From Planctomycetota bacterium (lineage in GTDB: Bacteria > Planctomycetota > Uabimicrobiia > Uabimicrobiales > Uabimicrobiaceae): a stretch of DNA of 64,000 nt. Below the pieces are notes generated by a model, which made no database searches, was not told the DNA's origin, and saw only the letters and a program-made list of their open reading frames with translations. Both the position numbers and the translations under genes were made by a program. How positions within the stretch are numbered: the stretch's first letter is position 1; each line of letters starts with the position of its first letter. The stretch covers positions 1 through 64,000 of the forward strand of contig JAJDCR010000141.1 in NCBI GenBank assembly GCA_029260735.1. Direction: 5' to 3'. This document shows, one piece after another, positions 18,577-27,718 of this stretch.

Positions 18577-19965
18577 ATGAGTAAAACACCTAAAGAAATT
18601 TTTCTATGTCTCTTTTTGGGATTAATCTTTCTGGGACTTCCGTTAAACGGACAAAGTTCATCAGAAAAACCTTCTCTCAATCCTATAAAAAAAGAACTTG
18701 CAGAAATTCGCAAACTAGAATTCAAAAAGAATGTCCCCAGTAAAGACCAATCCAAAGAAGATTTTAAAGCTTTTATTTCAAAAGAATTAGAAAAATCATT
18801 TCCTCTCGATAAACGAGAAGGTATCCAGGCTGGTCTTCTTCGCCTAGGAGTCTTAAAAGAGAAAATAGACTTGGGAGAAGAATTTGTCAATGCAATCCTC
18901 AGCCAAGCTGCTGCTTACTATGATCCTCAAACAGGAACATTCTACTATCTAATTCATGATGTTCCTGCTGATATTCTTGCGGCAACGGCATCCCATGAAC
19001 TTGTTCATGCTTTACAAGACCAAAACTTTGATCTAAAAACATTGATGGACGATGCCGAAAAACAAGGCCAAGGTAACGTTCGAAATAATGACCGAATTTT
19101 AGCGATGCGTTTTCTGATGGAAGGAGACGCTACCTATGTTCAAAACGTCTGGCAAATGAAAAAACAGATGGGTATTGATATCACACAGAGTCAGATGTAC
19201 GAAGAACTCCTTATTAGTCGTGTTGCCAATATGAGTATCAAAGAGCTCATACAACTTATGAAAATGGCTTCTCAGATGATGGGACAAGAAAATGATATGT
19301 CCAAAGCCATTTCCCAAATGGAAAATATTCCCAACTATATTCTGAAACCGTTGGTTATGGCATACAACAACGGAGCTTACTTCATTATGCAAGCACGTCG
19401 TCAAGGAGGATGGAAAGCAGTTGACAGATTATATACTAGCTTACCAGAAAGCGTAGAGCAGTGTCTAAACCCACCCAAATATTTTGTCGACAAAGACCGT
19501 CCCACCCATCTCCATTTACCAACTCTCAATTATCTTAGTCCAAAGTGGAAAATGTCGGATAGTGCTATCCACGGCCAGCTTTATTTAAATATTCTTCTAA
19601 CAGAACAAGAAGTTGAGCAAAATGAGGCCAACCTAGCAACAGATGGCTGGGATGGAGACATCTACAGAGCCTACCAAAACAAAAATGGGGATACTTTTAT
19701 TATTCTTGCCACTATTTGGGATAGCGAAGAAGACGCAAAAGAATTCTATGCAAGCTATAACAAAGCCTTAGCAAACAAATATCCTCAAAGAGAAATTAAA
19801 AGGAACAAAGAAAACCAGCTTATTTTCAGTTGTGGTGCTTCCCTAGGACATGGAGTTATGATTCGTCGGGGAAAAGAAGTGTACAGTGTAGAGGGAACTT
19901 CTCCTCAACTCTCTCAAAAAATTATGAAAGATATTTTGAGAGAGAAAGTACGTCTAGTCAAATAA
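18577..19965 (+). CDS. Secreted HExxH metallopeptidase-like protein
   Basis: A signal peptide (IFLCLFLGLIFLGLPLNGQS) is followed by a soluble domain with the zinc motif SHELVHALQDQ (His140, Glu141, His144). A second acidic motif, LMEGDATYV, lies about 38 residues later and its Glu182 is a candidate third ligand. The arrangement is gluzincin-like, but the family is one of uncharacterised exported proteins. Start ATG has AAGGA six bases upstream. It lies 9 bases after the haem-oxygenase-like gene and 12 before plsC-like, so all are likely in one operon. The C-terminal 120 residues form an alpha/beta domain of unknown role. Confidence 0.7.
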   Translation: MSKTPKEIFLCLFLGLIFLGLPLNGQSSSEKPSLNPIKKELAEIRKLEFKKNVPSKDQSKEDFKAFISKELEKSFPLDKREGIQAGLLRLGVLKEKIDLGEEFVNAILSQAAAYYDPQTGTFYYLIHDVPADILAATASHELVHALQDQNFDLKTLMDDAEKQGQGNVRNNDRILAMRFLMEGDATYVQNVWQMKKQMGIDITQSQMYEELLISRVANMSIKELIQLMKMASQMMGQENDMSKAISQMENIPNYILKPLVMAYNNGAYFIMQARRQGGWKAVDRLYTSLPESVEQCLNPPKYFVDKDRPTHLHLPTLNYLSPKWKMSDSAIHGQLYLNILLTEQEVEQNEANLATDGWDGDIYRAYQNKNGDTFIILATIWDSEEDAKEFYASYNKALANKYPQREIKRNKENQLIFSCGASLGHGVMIRRGKEVYSVEGTSPQLSQKIMKDILREKVRLVK

Positions 19966-19977
19966 TGGTTTAAAAAC

Positions 19978-20712
19978 ATGAGATTACTTCTTTATATCTT
20001 GTCTACCCTAGTAACAGTATCCTTGGTTATATTAACCTTCCCTTTTCAATTTCTTTTTGGGTGGGGCAAATACTTCGAAAAACTTTGGGGGGGTTTTGTT
20101 CTTTACATCTGTGGCCTAAAACTACTTCCTTATGAAGTTCCTCCAGAAATAAAAGAAACTCAACCTTGTGTACTCATGTCCAATCATGAAAGTGCCGTAG
20201 ACTCTCCCTTATACCTTTGGGTTTTCCCTGCCCCTTTACATTTTGCGGGGAAACACACGGCCTTTTGGGTACCCTTTTTTGGTCTAGCTCTCTGGATTAA
20301 CGGACACATTCCCGTCAATCGAGGAAACCGAGAAAAAGCCATTAAAAGCATGAAAAGAGCTGCCAGAATGGTTCAAAAAGGCAAAAGTGTCATCGTTTTT
20401 CCCGAAGGCCAACGGGCAGAAAACTACCAAGGAGAAATGCTCCCATTCAAAAAGGGAGGCTTTATGCTGGCAATTGAAGCGGGAGCGCCGATAGTCCCCG
20501 CCGCTGTAGCAGGAACAGGTGATGCCATCCCTAAAGGCAGTTATACCTCTAAAGGAAGCTTCGTTTGCTATCGTTTCGGAAAACCGATAGAGACAAAAGA
20601 TTTTTCTTTCGAGGACAGAGATCTATTAATGGAGAAAGTAAGAAACGAGATCGAAAAACTCCGTCAATTAGCCCGCAAAGATCTCCAGGATTTTAACCAG
20701 AAAACAGGATAA
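19978..20712 (+). CDS. plsC: 1-acyl-sn-glycerol-3-phosphate acyltransferase
   Basis: A PlsC-type enzyme that acylates lysophosphatidic acid to phosphatidic acid at the inner membrane. Acyltransferase block I is NHESAVD, an H-x4-D motif (His70, Asp75). Block II is PVNRGNREKAI, block III is VIVFPEGQRAE and block IV is APIVPAAVAG. A membrane helix at the N-terminus anchors it. Length 244 residues is typical. Several paralogues often exist in one genome, so it may be a specialised acyltransferase and not the main enzyme. It lies between two secreted peptidase genes on the same strand. Confidence 0.88.
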   Translation: MRLLLYILSTLVTVSLVILTFPFQFLFGWGKYFEKLWGGFVLYICGLKLLPYEVPPEIKETQPCVLMSNHESAVDSPLYLWVFPAPLHFAGKHTAFWVPFFGLALWINGHIPVNRGNREKAIKSMKRAARMVQKGKSVIVFPEGQRAENYQGEMLPFKKGGFMLAIEAGAPIVPAAVAGTGDAIPKGSYTSKGSFVCYRFGKPIETKDFSFEDRDLLMEKVRNEIEKLRQLARKDLQDFNQKTG

Positions 20713-20785
20713 ACATCCGCCAAGATAACAACTTTAAGATAATAGCTTTAAGATAAAAAATAACAACCTACAAAAGGAATTGTCG

Positions 20786-23236
20786 ATGAAATTCAGTATT
20801 TTTTTACTTTTATTTGCCCTCATAGGAAGCCCTATTTTTCTGTCAGGCCAAGTGGTCAACCGCAAATCTCCCCACGAAGATAAATTTCGTCAGTTAGAAG
20901 AAATCCTTCCCACTCCCAATGACTACCGAGGCCCTTCTGGAGCTCCTGGCTCTAGATATTGGCAACAAAGGGTCGATTATGACATTGATGTAGAAATTGA
21001 TGACACAAAGCAAAAACTCATCGGTTCAGAGCGAATCACCTACACCAATAATTCCCCTGACACCCTTCGCTATTTGTGGGTCCAACTCGATAACAATATT
21101 TTTGCTCCCAACTCTGACTCTGTCTTAGCAACTCCTGCTCCTCCTCTAGATCCTAAGCTTCCCATGAGAGGTCTACGTAGTTTATTGACCCGAGAGGTTT
21201 TTGATGGCAGTGTTAAAATCACAGTTGTTCAAGATGAAGCCCATCGTGCCCTTCCCTACACTGTTGTCAAAACAATGATGAGAGTAGATTTACCCCAATC
21301 GTTAAGAACAGGACAAAGCTTTACCTTTCGTATCAACTGGCACTACCAAATAAACAACTCTAAGTTGGTTAGAGGGCGAACCGGTTTCGAGTATTTCGAA
21401 GAAGACAAAAACTATATCTACGAAATGGCTCATTGGTATCCTCGAATGGCTAGCTATACAGACGTTAATGGCTGGCACCACAAACAATTCCTCGGACGAG
21501 GAGAATTCACCTTAGAATTTGGTGATTTTTTAGTTCGTATCACTGCTCCCAGTGACCATGTCGTCGCAGCAACAGGCGTTCTCCAAAACTCCAAAGAAGT
21601 TCTATCCTCTAGCCAACAAAAACGTTTAGAAGAAGCCCAGTCTGCAACTAAACCTATTTTTGTCATCACTCCAGAAGAGGCCAAAGAGAACGAGAAAAGT
21701 CGTGCCTCCGAGAAGAAAACCTGGATTTTCAAAGCAGACCAAGTTCGCGATTTTGCCTTTGCCACTTCACGAAAATTTATTTGGGACGCCAAGCTCCATA
21801 ATGTTGAAGGAAATCGAGTTATGGCTATGTCCTATTACCCTAACGAGGCAGAACCTCTTTGGAGTAAATATTCCACTCAGTCGATCATTCATACTCTCAA
21901 CGTCTATTCTCGCTACTCTTTCACCTATCCTTACCCTGTGGCTATTTCGGTCAATGGCCCTGTTTTTGGCATGGAATATCCGATGATTTGCTTCAACGGC
22001 CCCCGACCAGAAAAAGATAAAACTTACTCCAAGCGCACCAAGTATGCTTTGATTTCCGTGATTATCCACGAAGTAGGTCATAACTATTTTCCCATGATCG
22101 TCAATAGCGATGAAAGACAATGGACTTGGATGGATGAAGGGCTCAATACTTTCCTTCAATACTTGACCGAACAAGAGTGGGAAGAAAACTATCCTTCAAG
22201 GCGAGGAGAGCCCAAAAATATGGTTTCTTACATGAACAGTAAAAACCAAGTGCCTATCATGACGAACTCCGAATCTATTCTTCAATTTGGAAATAACGCC
22301 TACGGCAAGCCTGCTACCGCTCTCAATGTCTTACGCGAAAGCATTCTTGGTCGAGAACTCTTTGACTTTGCCTTCCGTGAGTATGCTCAGCGTTGGAAAT
22401 TCAAACGTCCCATGCCTGCCGATTTCTTTCGGACCATGGAGGACGCTTCTGGGATAGATCTCGATTGGTTTTGGCGAGGCTGGTTTTACTCTACCGATCA
22501 CACCGATATATCTATTGATGATGTTATTCTCTACACAATGGAGACAGGTGACCCTGAGATTGACAAGGCCGCTTTACGCAAAGAACGCGACGAGAAACCA
22601 AAAACTCTTTCTAAGCAAAGAAACAAAACCATCTCTCAGCTAGTCGATCTTATTCCCAACTTAAAAGATTTTTACAACGAATACGATAGATTAGACGTGA
22701 CTCCAGAAGAGAAAAAGGCTTACGAAAAATTTCTAAAAGATTTGGACCCTGAAGACAAAGAACTTCTTCAACAAAAAAATAACTTCTACATTATAAAGTT
22801 TAGCAACATCGGTGGCTTGGTTATGCCCATAATCCTGGAAGTGGAATACGAAGACGGAAGCAAAGAAGAGCTACGCATTCCAGCAGAGATTTGGCGTTAC
22901 AACCCAAAAAATGTGTCTAAACTGATTATCCGCGAGAAGAAAATTCGCAGCTTAAATTTGGACCCTCATTTAGAGACTGCTGATGTCAATCTCGACAACA
23001 ACTATTTTCCTCGACGCATTATCCCTTCTCGCTTTAGTTTGTTTAAAATGAAGCAAGATAAAAACCCCATGCAAGTCGTAGAAGAAAGAAAAAAGAAAGC
23101 GGCTGAAGAAGCCCAAAAAACAGCTGAGGAAGCTCAGAAGTCGGCGAAGGAAACCCAGAAAGAAGCTAAAAAAACCCCTGCCAAAACCCCTGAAGAAGTG
23201 GCTTCTACAAGCAAAGAAAAACCAACAAAGGAATAG
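20786..23236 (+). CDS. Secreted M1-family-like zinc metallopeptidase
   Basis: Signal peptide (FSIFLLLFALIGSPIFLSG), then a beta-rich N-terminal domain and a thermolysin-like catalytic domain. The zinc site is HEVGH (His428, His432) with Glu451 exactly 18 residues after the second His (WMDEGL), the M1 pattern. The exopeptidase motif GAMEN is replaced by GMEYP, so classical aminopeptidase activity is uncertain. The C-terminus ends in a Lys/Glu/Ala-rich tail of about 60 residues. AAAGGA lies before the ATG at 20786; the TTG at 20780 sits too close to that site. It is followed after 5 bases by a DUF6702-type gene, a pairing also seen in Bacteroidota. Confidence 0.85.
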   Translation: MKFSIFLLLFALIGSPIFLSGQVVNRKSPHEDKFRQLEEILPTPNDYRGPSGAPGSRYWQQRVDYDIDVEIDDTKQKLIGSERITYTNNSPDTLRYLWVQLDNNIFAPNSDSVLATPAPPLDPKLPMRGLRSLLTREVFDGSVKITVVQDEAHRALPYTVVKTMMRVDLPQSLRTGQSFTFRINWHYQINNSKLVRGRTGFEYFEEDKNYIYEMAHWYPRMASYTDVNGWHHKQFLGRGEFTLEFGDFLVRITAPSDHVVAATGVLQNSKEVLSSSQQKRLEEAQSATKPIFVITPEEAKENEKSRASEKKTWIFKADQVRDFAFATSRKFIWDAKLHNVEGNRVMAMSYYPNEAEPLWSKYSTQSIIHTLNVYSRYSFTYPYPVAISVNGPVFGMEYPMICFNGPRPEKDKTYSKRTKYALISVIIHEVGHNYFPMIVNSDERQWTWMDEGLNTFLQYLTEQEWEENYPSRRGEPKNMVSYMNSKNQVPIMTNSESILQFGNNAYGKPATALNVLRESILGRELFDFAFREYAQRWKFKRPMPADFFRTMEDASGIDLDWFWRGWFYSTDHTDISIDDVILYTMETGDPEIDKAALRKERDEKPKTLSKQRNKTISQLVDLIPNLKDFYNEYDRLDVTPEEKKAYEKFLKDLDPEDKELLQQKNNFYIIKFSNIGGLVMPIILEVEYEDGSKEELRIPAEIWRYNPKNVSKLIIREKKIRSLNLDPHLETADVNLDNNYFPRRIIPSRFSLFKMKQDKNPMQVVEERKKKAAEEAQKTAEEAQKSAKETQKEAKKTPAKTPEEVASTSKEKPTKE

Positions 23237-23241
23237 AACAC

Positions 23242-23793
23242 ATGGAAAAAGCTACTCGCTTATGGGCTTTGCTTATTTTTGGGGCTTTTTCTTTTCTCCA
23301 AGCTCACCACTTTTCGGTGAGCTTGGCCGAAATGGAACTAAACTCTCAGGAACGCAAATTAGAAGTCGCCTTAAAGCTAAACGCCTATGATTTAGAAAGA
23401 GCTTTGAAAGCGTTTTACAAACGCCCTCGGGATTTAGAAAAAGAAGAGAAAAATAGCTTAGAGCTCTTTCGTTACTTAGAAAAAAGAATTTCTTTTCAAA
23501 CTTCTGCTCAGAAAAAACTCCCTCTAAAATGGGTGGGGCATGAACTCGAAAAAGGAACCATTTGGCTTTATTTTGTGGTAGTTCTTCCTAAGCAGAGTTT
23601 AAAAGAGATCCAAATTCAAAATCAAGTTTTGTTTGAGTTAGAATCAGAGCAAATTCATCTCTGGAATTTTACTTCTGCCGAGAAAAAAAAACAGACCCTT
23701 TGCTTTTTAAGAGAAAAATATTCTCAGAAGCTAGCTCTCATATTACCGGAAAAAAGCAAGGACAAAACGGGTTCAAAGGGGAAAAGTTCGTGA
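23242..23793 (+). CDS. Exported DUF6702-like protein
   Basis: A 183-residue protein with a signal peptide (WALLIFGAFSFLQA) and then HHFSVSLAEMELN, a beta-strand-rich domain typical of DUF6702 proteins, which often neighbour M1 peptidases. It is 5 bases downstream of the M1-like gene and its TGA overlaps the GTG start of the next gene (GTGA), so these three are one translational unit. Possibly a partner or inhibitor of the peptidase; this is inferred from context only. Confidence 0.65.
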   Translation: MEKATRLWALLIFGAFSFLQAHHFSVSLAEMELNSQERKLEVALKLNAYDLERALKAFYKRPRDLEKEEKNSLELFRYLEKRISFQTSAQKKLPLKWVGHELEKGTIWLYFVVVLPKQSLKEIQIQNQVLFELESEQIHLWNFTSAEKKKQTLCFLREKYSQKLALILPEKSKDKTGSKGKSS

Positions 23794-24641
23794 AATATTG
23801 CTTAAGCTGGCTTTTTTTACTTTGTTTTCTTTGCTTTCTATCAAATTGTCAGGCTCCTGTTATTACAGCAGTTTATCCCAAACCAAAAGAAAGGATATCT
23901 TTTGAGTTAAAAGTCATCGACCAAGCTCAACTGCACCCAGAGGTAGTCAAACGCTTAGAGAAAAATTTTTTATTCTACGCCGAAAAAGTCTATCGCTATC
24001 ATCAAAAAATAACCCCTCATCCTGTAAAGGTTTTCCTTAGCACAACAATAGGAGTAGGCTCATACAGAAGAGGGAGAATTGACCTGCCAGTAGACCCCAG
24101 TTCCCCCAACGAGAACTTTATCACAGAAACATTTATTCACGAATTAGGGCATCACGCCACAGGATCAAACTCCAGCATCTTTTTTAAGGAAGGGGTCGCC
24201 TCAGCCACCTTAGAAGAAGTCATATCTTTGGAAGATAAACTTCCTCAATCTTGGGCTCAATACGGCCAAAGCAATGACGCTTGGGTTTATCTTTTCCAAG
24301 AGGCCGGAGAGCTAAATTCTCTAGAGGTATTGGTTAACTGGCCTAGATATTTTTTTGAGACCATCGAAGGCGATTACCGCTCCTGGCAAATTTATGTTGC
24401 CGGAGGGTCTTTTATACGTTGGTACATTAAAAATTATGGCTACCACACTTTTCAGGAAAGTTTTCGGCGTAAACAGTTACATAAATCAACTGCAAAGCTC
24501 GAAAAAGAATGGCTTACCAGTATAAAAAAACAAAACCTAAGTCTATTCTCTCCTTCTCAACAACTTCCCAAACGTCCTCGCTATCAATGGTATGCTCAGC
24601 GATTGGAAAAAGCCTTAGCCCAAAAAAATAAGAAATTTTAA
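23790..24641 (+). CDS. Lipoprotein metallopeptidase-like (HExxH)
   Basis: Starting at the GTG at 23790 (AGGGG eight bases upstream, 4-bp overlap with the previous stop), the protein opens with a lipoprotein signal ending LCFLSNC. A frame opening earlier at 23700 would bury the signal. The zinc motif is FIHELGHHATG, followed about 15 residues later by FKEGVASA, whose Glu is a candidate third ligand. This matches the MA-clan gluzincin layout. The rest is a helical domain of about 130 residues. It is probably an envelope-anchored peptidase working with its secreted neighbours. Confidence 0.72.
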   Translation: MKYCLSWLFLLCFLCFLSNCQAPVITAVYPKPKERISFELKVIDQAQLHPEVVKRLEKNFLFYAEKVYRYHQKITPHPVKVFLSTTIGVGSYRRGRIDLPVDPSSPNENFITETFIHELGHHATGSNSSIFFKEGVASATLEEVISLEDKLPQSWAQYGQSNDAWVYLFQEAGELNSLEVLVNWPRYFFETIEGDYRSWQIYVAGGSFIRWYIKNYGYHTFQESFRRKQLHKSTAKLEKEWLTSIKKQNLSLFSPSQQLPKRPRYQWYAQRLEKALAQKNKKF

Positions 24642-24662
24642 AACAGAAAAGCAGGAAAATTC

Positions 24663-25664
24663 ATGGACAAAGTCTTCCAACAGATACTGCAGTACGGCAG
24701 TGTACCCGGCAATGAAACCAACTTACGAGATTACCTCATCAAACAATTCCAAGCTTATGGTAAAATCACAAAAACCAAATGGACGGGTTTCTATTGCGAC
24801 TGGAAAGGCAATAAAACCAGTAAAAATCGTCCCACCATTGTCATTACTGCCCATATGGATTCGCCCGGATTTATTGTTCAAAATATCAACTCAGATGGTA
24901 GCCTCAAGATAATATCATTAGGAGGCCTAGCTCCTTCGAAAATGAACTTACGCACTGTCACCCTGCAAACCTCCACAAAAAGCTACTCAGGTATTTTAAC
25001 CCTACCCACAGCATCAGATCGCCCTAGTGAAGCCAGCTACGAAGGTTTTTTTGGCTTTTCCTCCGAAAAGGAAGCTCAAAAAGCAGGAGTTCGCAAAGGG
25101 GATAGCGTTTACTTTCTCTCTCCTATCTTGGAGATGGAAAACCAACTTATCTGTGCCCCCCATGTAGACAATCGCGTCGGCATTTACCTCATGCTCATGA
25201 TTGCAAAAAAGCTCCCGAAAAACTTAGACTGCAACATCTACTTTGCCGCTACCAGTTGCGAAGAAGTCGGCGGAAGATGTGCAAAAATTATTGCCGACAT
25301 GCTCGCTCCCGATCTCGCCATTTGTTTAGATGTAACCTACGAAGAGCAAGATATTAAAATGGGAAAAGGGCCCGTATTAACCCTCTCTGACGATGCCTCG
25401 ATTCTCCCGGCCAAAGTAAGAGACAAAGTTGCCGAAATAGCCCAAGCAAAAAAAATTCCTCTTCAGTTCGAAGTTTATAACTACGCCGGAACCGACGCCA
25501 AAGATTTTAGGGCAGCTCCCGGAGGAGGTTGTTTAACTCTGCCTATTTTACTTGCCACTCTTAATAACCACAGCCCTCATGAAATTTTTTCGATGAAGGA
25601 TATGCAATCAACAGCAAAGTTAGTTTGGGAGGTATTGAAGAGGCAGGGAGAGATAGAGGTTTGA
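24663..25664 (+). CDS. M42-family metallo-aminopeptidase
   Basis: A cytoplasmic co-catalytic dizinc peptidase. Conserved elements: AHMDSPG (His64 metal ligand, Asp66), CAPHVDNRVG (bridging Asp169), CEEVGGR (Glu200 as base, Glu201 as ligand), a later LDVT and a C-terminal NNHSPHE supplying the last His. M42 enzymes form tetrahedral dodecamers and trim short peptides. The length of 333 residues is normal. AGGA precedes the ATG. It is the last gene of the 16-25.7 kb plus-strand run and is followed by a REP-like repeat and convergent genes. Confidence 0.9.
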   Translation: MDKVFQQILQYGSVPGNETNLRDYLIKQFQAYGKITKTKWTGFYCDWKGNKTSKNRPTIVITAHMDSPGFIVQNINSDGSLKIISLGGLAPSKMNLRTVTLQTSTKSYSGILTLPTASDRPSEASYEGFFGFSSEKEAQKAGVRKGDSVYFLSPILEMENQLICAPHVDNRVGIYLMLMIAKKLPKNLDCNIYFAATSCEEVGGRCAKIIADMLAPDLAICLDVTYEEQDIKMGKGPVLTLSDDASILPAKVRDKVAEIAQAKKIPLQFEVYNYAGTDAKDFRAAPGGGCLTLPILLATLNNHSPHEIFSMKDMQSTAKLVWEVLKRQGEIEV

Positions 25665-25690
25665 GGTGAGTGAGATCTTGCTCATTATGG

Positions 25691-25779
25691 TCGCGTAGCG
25701 ACAGAGGAACGTAGCCAGGGCATTTATGGGGTTAAAACCCGTTAAAAACCCCTGGCTACGTTCCCACTGCTCCGCAGTG
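25691..25779. repeat. REP/BIME-like compound inverted repeat
   Basis: Three nested hairpins: TCGC-GTA-GCGA (25691-25701), a 15-bp perfect pair GGAACGTAGCCAGGG (25706-25720) with its complement at 25750-25764, and CACTGC-TCC-GCAGTG (25765-25779). It lies between convergent genes. The words resemble REP-type repeats I recall as scattered in many low-GC and planctomycete-like genomes. It may also end transcription from both sides. Confidence 0.65.
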
Positions 25780-25797
25780 AATACATTTTTCAAAAAA

Positions 25798-26577
25798 CTA
25801 CTTTCTAGGAAACCAAGGCCAAAAGGCATTCGTTCTTTCAATATATTCCTGATACCCTTCTTTAGTGCTCCGAAGATTTCTCTCCAACATCGCAACTCCT
25901 GATACCTTGACCAAGAAGAAGTTCATAATGATCGGGCTTGCAGCAACAAAATAAACTTGATTAGCACAAGCAAGGGCAAAGAATCCCCACCAAACACAAG
26001 CATCTCCAAAGTAGTTCGGGTGGCGGGTGTATTTCCATAGGCCCGTTTGTAAGACTTTATTTTTGTTCTCAGGGTTTTTTCGGAACTGAGTGAGTTGCCA
26101 ATCCCCTAGTGTTTCAAAGAGAATTCCGATTCCCCACAAAATAATCCCGAGTAAATCAAAAAAATTCCAGCTACTGTTACTCAAGGGATGCTGGGCTCCT
26201 AGGAGAGGGGCCGCCACTACCCACATGATAAGGCCTTGAAAAATAAATACAGTGAAAAAACTTCTCCACCACCAGTTTTTTCCGTGCTCTTCTCGCCATT
26301 TTTGATAGCGATAGTCCTCTGGTTGTCCTAAATTTCGCTTGGCTAAGTGGAGAGTCAGGCGTAGTCCCCAAAGACAAGCTAAAACAAGAATAAGATTCTT
26401 TCGAGGAGCATACCCTTGGGAATGAAAATAAAAATAAATAACTAAGCAAACAAAACCAAAGCCCCAAAATATATCGATGATACTACTATCTTTTTTGACA
26501 ACACTTAGCGCCCAGATAACAAAAACATAAGCTAGAACCCAGAAAGTAGATTCTAAATAAATTTCACTAAAGTTCAT
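25798..26577 (-). CDS. DUF1295 (steroid 5-alpha-reductase-like) membrane protein
   Basis: Six or seven predicted membrane helices. Family hallmarks are DIFWGFGF near the N-terminus, WGLRLTLHLAKRN, the KWREEHG segment and the C-terminal LWKYTRHPNYFGDACVWWG, which resembles the NADPH-binding part of steroid reductases and isoprenylcysteine methyltransferases. Its start overlaps the stop of the upstream SDR gene by 4 bases (ATGA), so the two are translated together. I recall DUF1295 genes in singlet-oxygen and light-induced regulons, which agrees with the B12-dependent regulator on the other side of the promoter region. Confidence 0.88.
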   Translation of the reverse strand: MNFSEIYLESTFWVLAYVFVIWALSVVKKDSSIIDIFWGFGFVCLVIYFYFHSQGYAPRKNLILVLACLWGLRLTLHLAKRNLGQPEDYRYQKWREEHGKNWWWRSFFTVFIFQGLIMWVVAAPLLGAQHPLSNSSWNFFDLLGIILWGIGILFETLGDWQLTQFRKNPENKNKVLQTGLWKYTRHPNYFGDACVWWGFFALACANQVYFVAASPIIMNFFLVKVSGVAMLERNLRSTKEGYQEYIERTNAFWPWFPRK

Positions 26578-27572
26578 TTTTTCTCCTCAACTACCAAACT
26601 GTGCTTTTCTAGAATAGTTTCTAAGTAGCTCTTCAAGCGCTCTCGTTCTTCTGGACTTTCTTGAGTCCAAGGAAGATAATGGGTTCGGCGGGCTTTACGA
26701 TCAAAGAAGAACTTTCCCGAGACATTCTTGAGCTTCTCACTTAAGCTCATCCAAATGATGGTATCGGCTCCTTCTTGGGGAGTGCGTAATTTTTTGCGAG
26801 TAAATTTCCAAAAAGTAGTGAGGGAAGCTTTTAAAGCAGGCGTATCTGCCCAGCCAGGATGCATAGAATTGACTTTTATTGAGCTATCTTTCCATTTTTG
26901 GGCCCATATCTCTGTAAGAACAACGAGAGCTCTTTTTGTTTGAGCATAGGTTCGAATGGAACTAAAAGTATTTTCTTCTGTGATTAAGCGATCTAGGTTT
27001 AGTTTTTCCACATACATCCCACCAGAAGAAATATTAAGAACACGAGAATGCGAAGAGCGACTTAGTTTTGGATAGAGCATTTCTGTTAAGAGGTAAGTCC
27101 CGACAAGATTTGTTACCAAAGTAAGCTCATAACCATCTTCTGTTAAAACAAAATCATGAGGAAGAGCTCCTGCATTATTGACTAAAATATCTACTTGATC
27201 TTCATCAAACCGCCCGATAAAATCCTCAATGGACTCCACTTTAGAAACATCCAGTATTTCTAAAAAGACTTGGGGATTTTTAGTTATATTCTGAATCTTT
27301 CTAAGAGCATCAAGGCCTCTTTCTCGATTACGACAAAGAAGCCAGACTTGAGCATTGCGAATAGCCAAAGCTCTAGCTGTTTCATATCCTATTCCCGAAT
27401 TAGCTCCTGTCACTAGACAAACCTTACCTGTCAGGTCTACTTGCAACTCAGAACTGTCGAAAGTTTTGGCATGAATACGGTATCCTATTTTACTAAAGGG
27501 ATAGTATATTGTAGGGTAAAGCAAAGTAGCTATTGTCTTCCAAAGGCTACGAGAAAAAGAAGAACTCATCAT
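26574..27572 (-). CDS. Short-chain dehydrogenase/reductase
   Basis: A classical SDR with TGANSGIGYETA (cofactor binding), DILVNNAGA, LNISSGG (catalytic Ser) and YAQTKRA (catalytic YxxxK). An N-terminal extension of about 45 residues (LWKTIATLLYPTIYYPFSKI) precedes the Rossmann fold and may associate with the membrane, as in retinol-dehydrogenase/DHRS12-like enzymes. The frame opens as far as 27659, but AGGTG lies next to the ATG pair at 27572/27569 and the promoter falls inside the longer reading, so I choose 27572. It is the first gene of a two-gene operon with DUF1295, divergent from the B12-HTH regulator. Confidence 0.85.
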   Translation of the reverse strand: MMSSSFSRSLWKTIATLLYPTIYYPFSKIGYRIHAKTFDSSELQVDLTGKVCLVTGANSGIGYETARALAIRNAQVWLLCRNRERGLDALRKIQNITKNPQVFLEILDVSKVESIEDFIGRFDEDQVDILVNNAGALPHDFVLTEDGYELTLVTNLVGTYLLTEMLYPKLSRSSHSRVLNISSGGMYVEKLNLDRLITEENTFSSIRTYAQTKRALVVLTEIWAQKWKDSSIKVNSMHPGWADTPALKASLTTFWKFTRKKLRTPQEGADTIIWMSLSEKLKNVSGKFFFDRKARRTHYLPWTQESPEERERLKSYLETILEKHSLVVEEKK

Positions 27573-27630
27573 TTTCACCTGATATTCAGTTGACATTTCG
27601 AAATTTTCAAAACACACTCTAGTTGTAGAG

Positions 27631-27659
27631 AATATACCACAGTATACCGAAAAAAGCAA
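27631..27659 (-). promoter_or_regulatory. Promoter of the SDR-DUF1295 operon
   Basis: On the minus strand, TTGCTT (27659-27654) and TATATT (27636-27631) stand 17 bp apart, about 60 bases before the chosen SDR start. Two related words, GTATAC and GTATAT, lie four bases apart across the -10. Confidence 0.55.
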
Positions 27660-27701
27660 GACACTCGCCTTGTTATTATGTTAATATTCTACAACACTAG
27701 A

Positions 27702-27713
27702 TATTCTTGAATA
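27702..27713. promoter_or_regulatory. Candidate operator between divergent promoters
   Basis: TATTC-TT-GAATA is a 12-bp palindrome located between the -35 boxes of the two divergent promoters. That is the expected place for an autoregulator such as the B12-HTH protein to bind. The palindrome is short and AT-rich, so it may be chance. Confidence 0.3.
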
Positions 27714-27718
27714 ATATA

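Noticed and set aside
27573-27659. Longer start for the SDR gene
   Set aside because: The promoter would lie inside the coding region and no ribosome site precedes the upstream codons.
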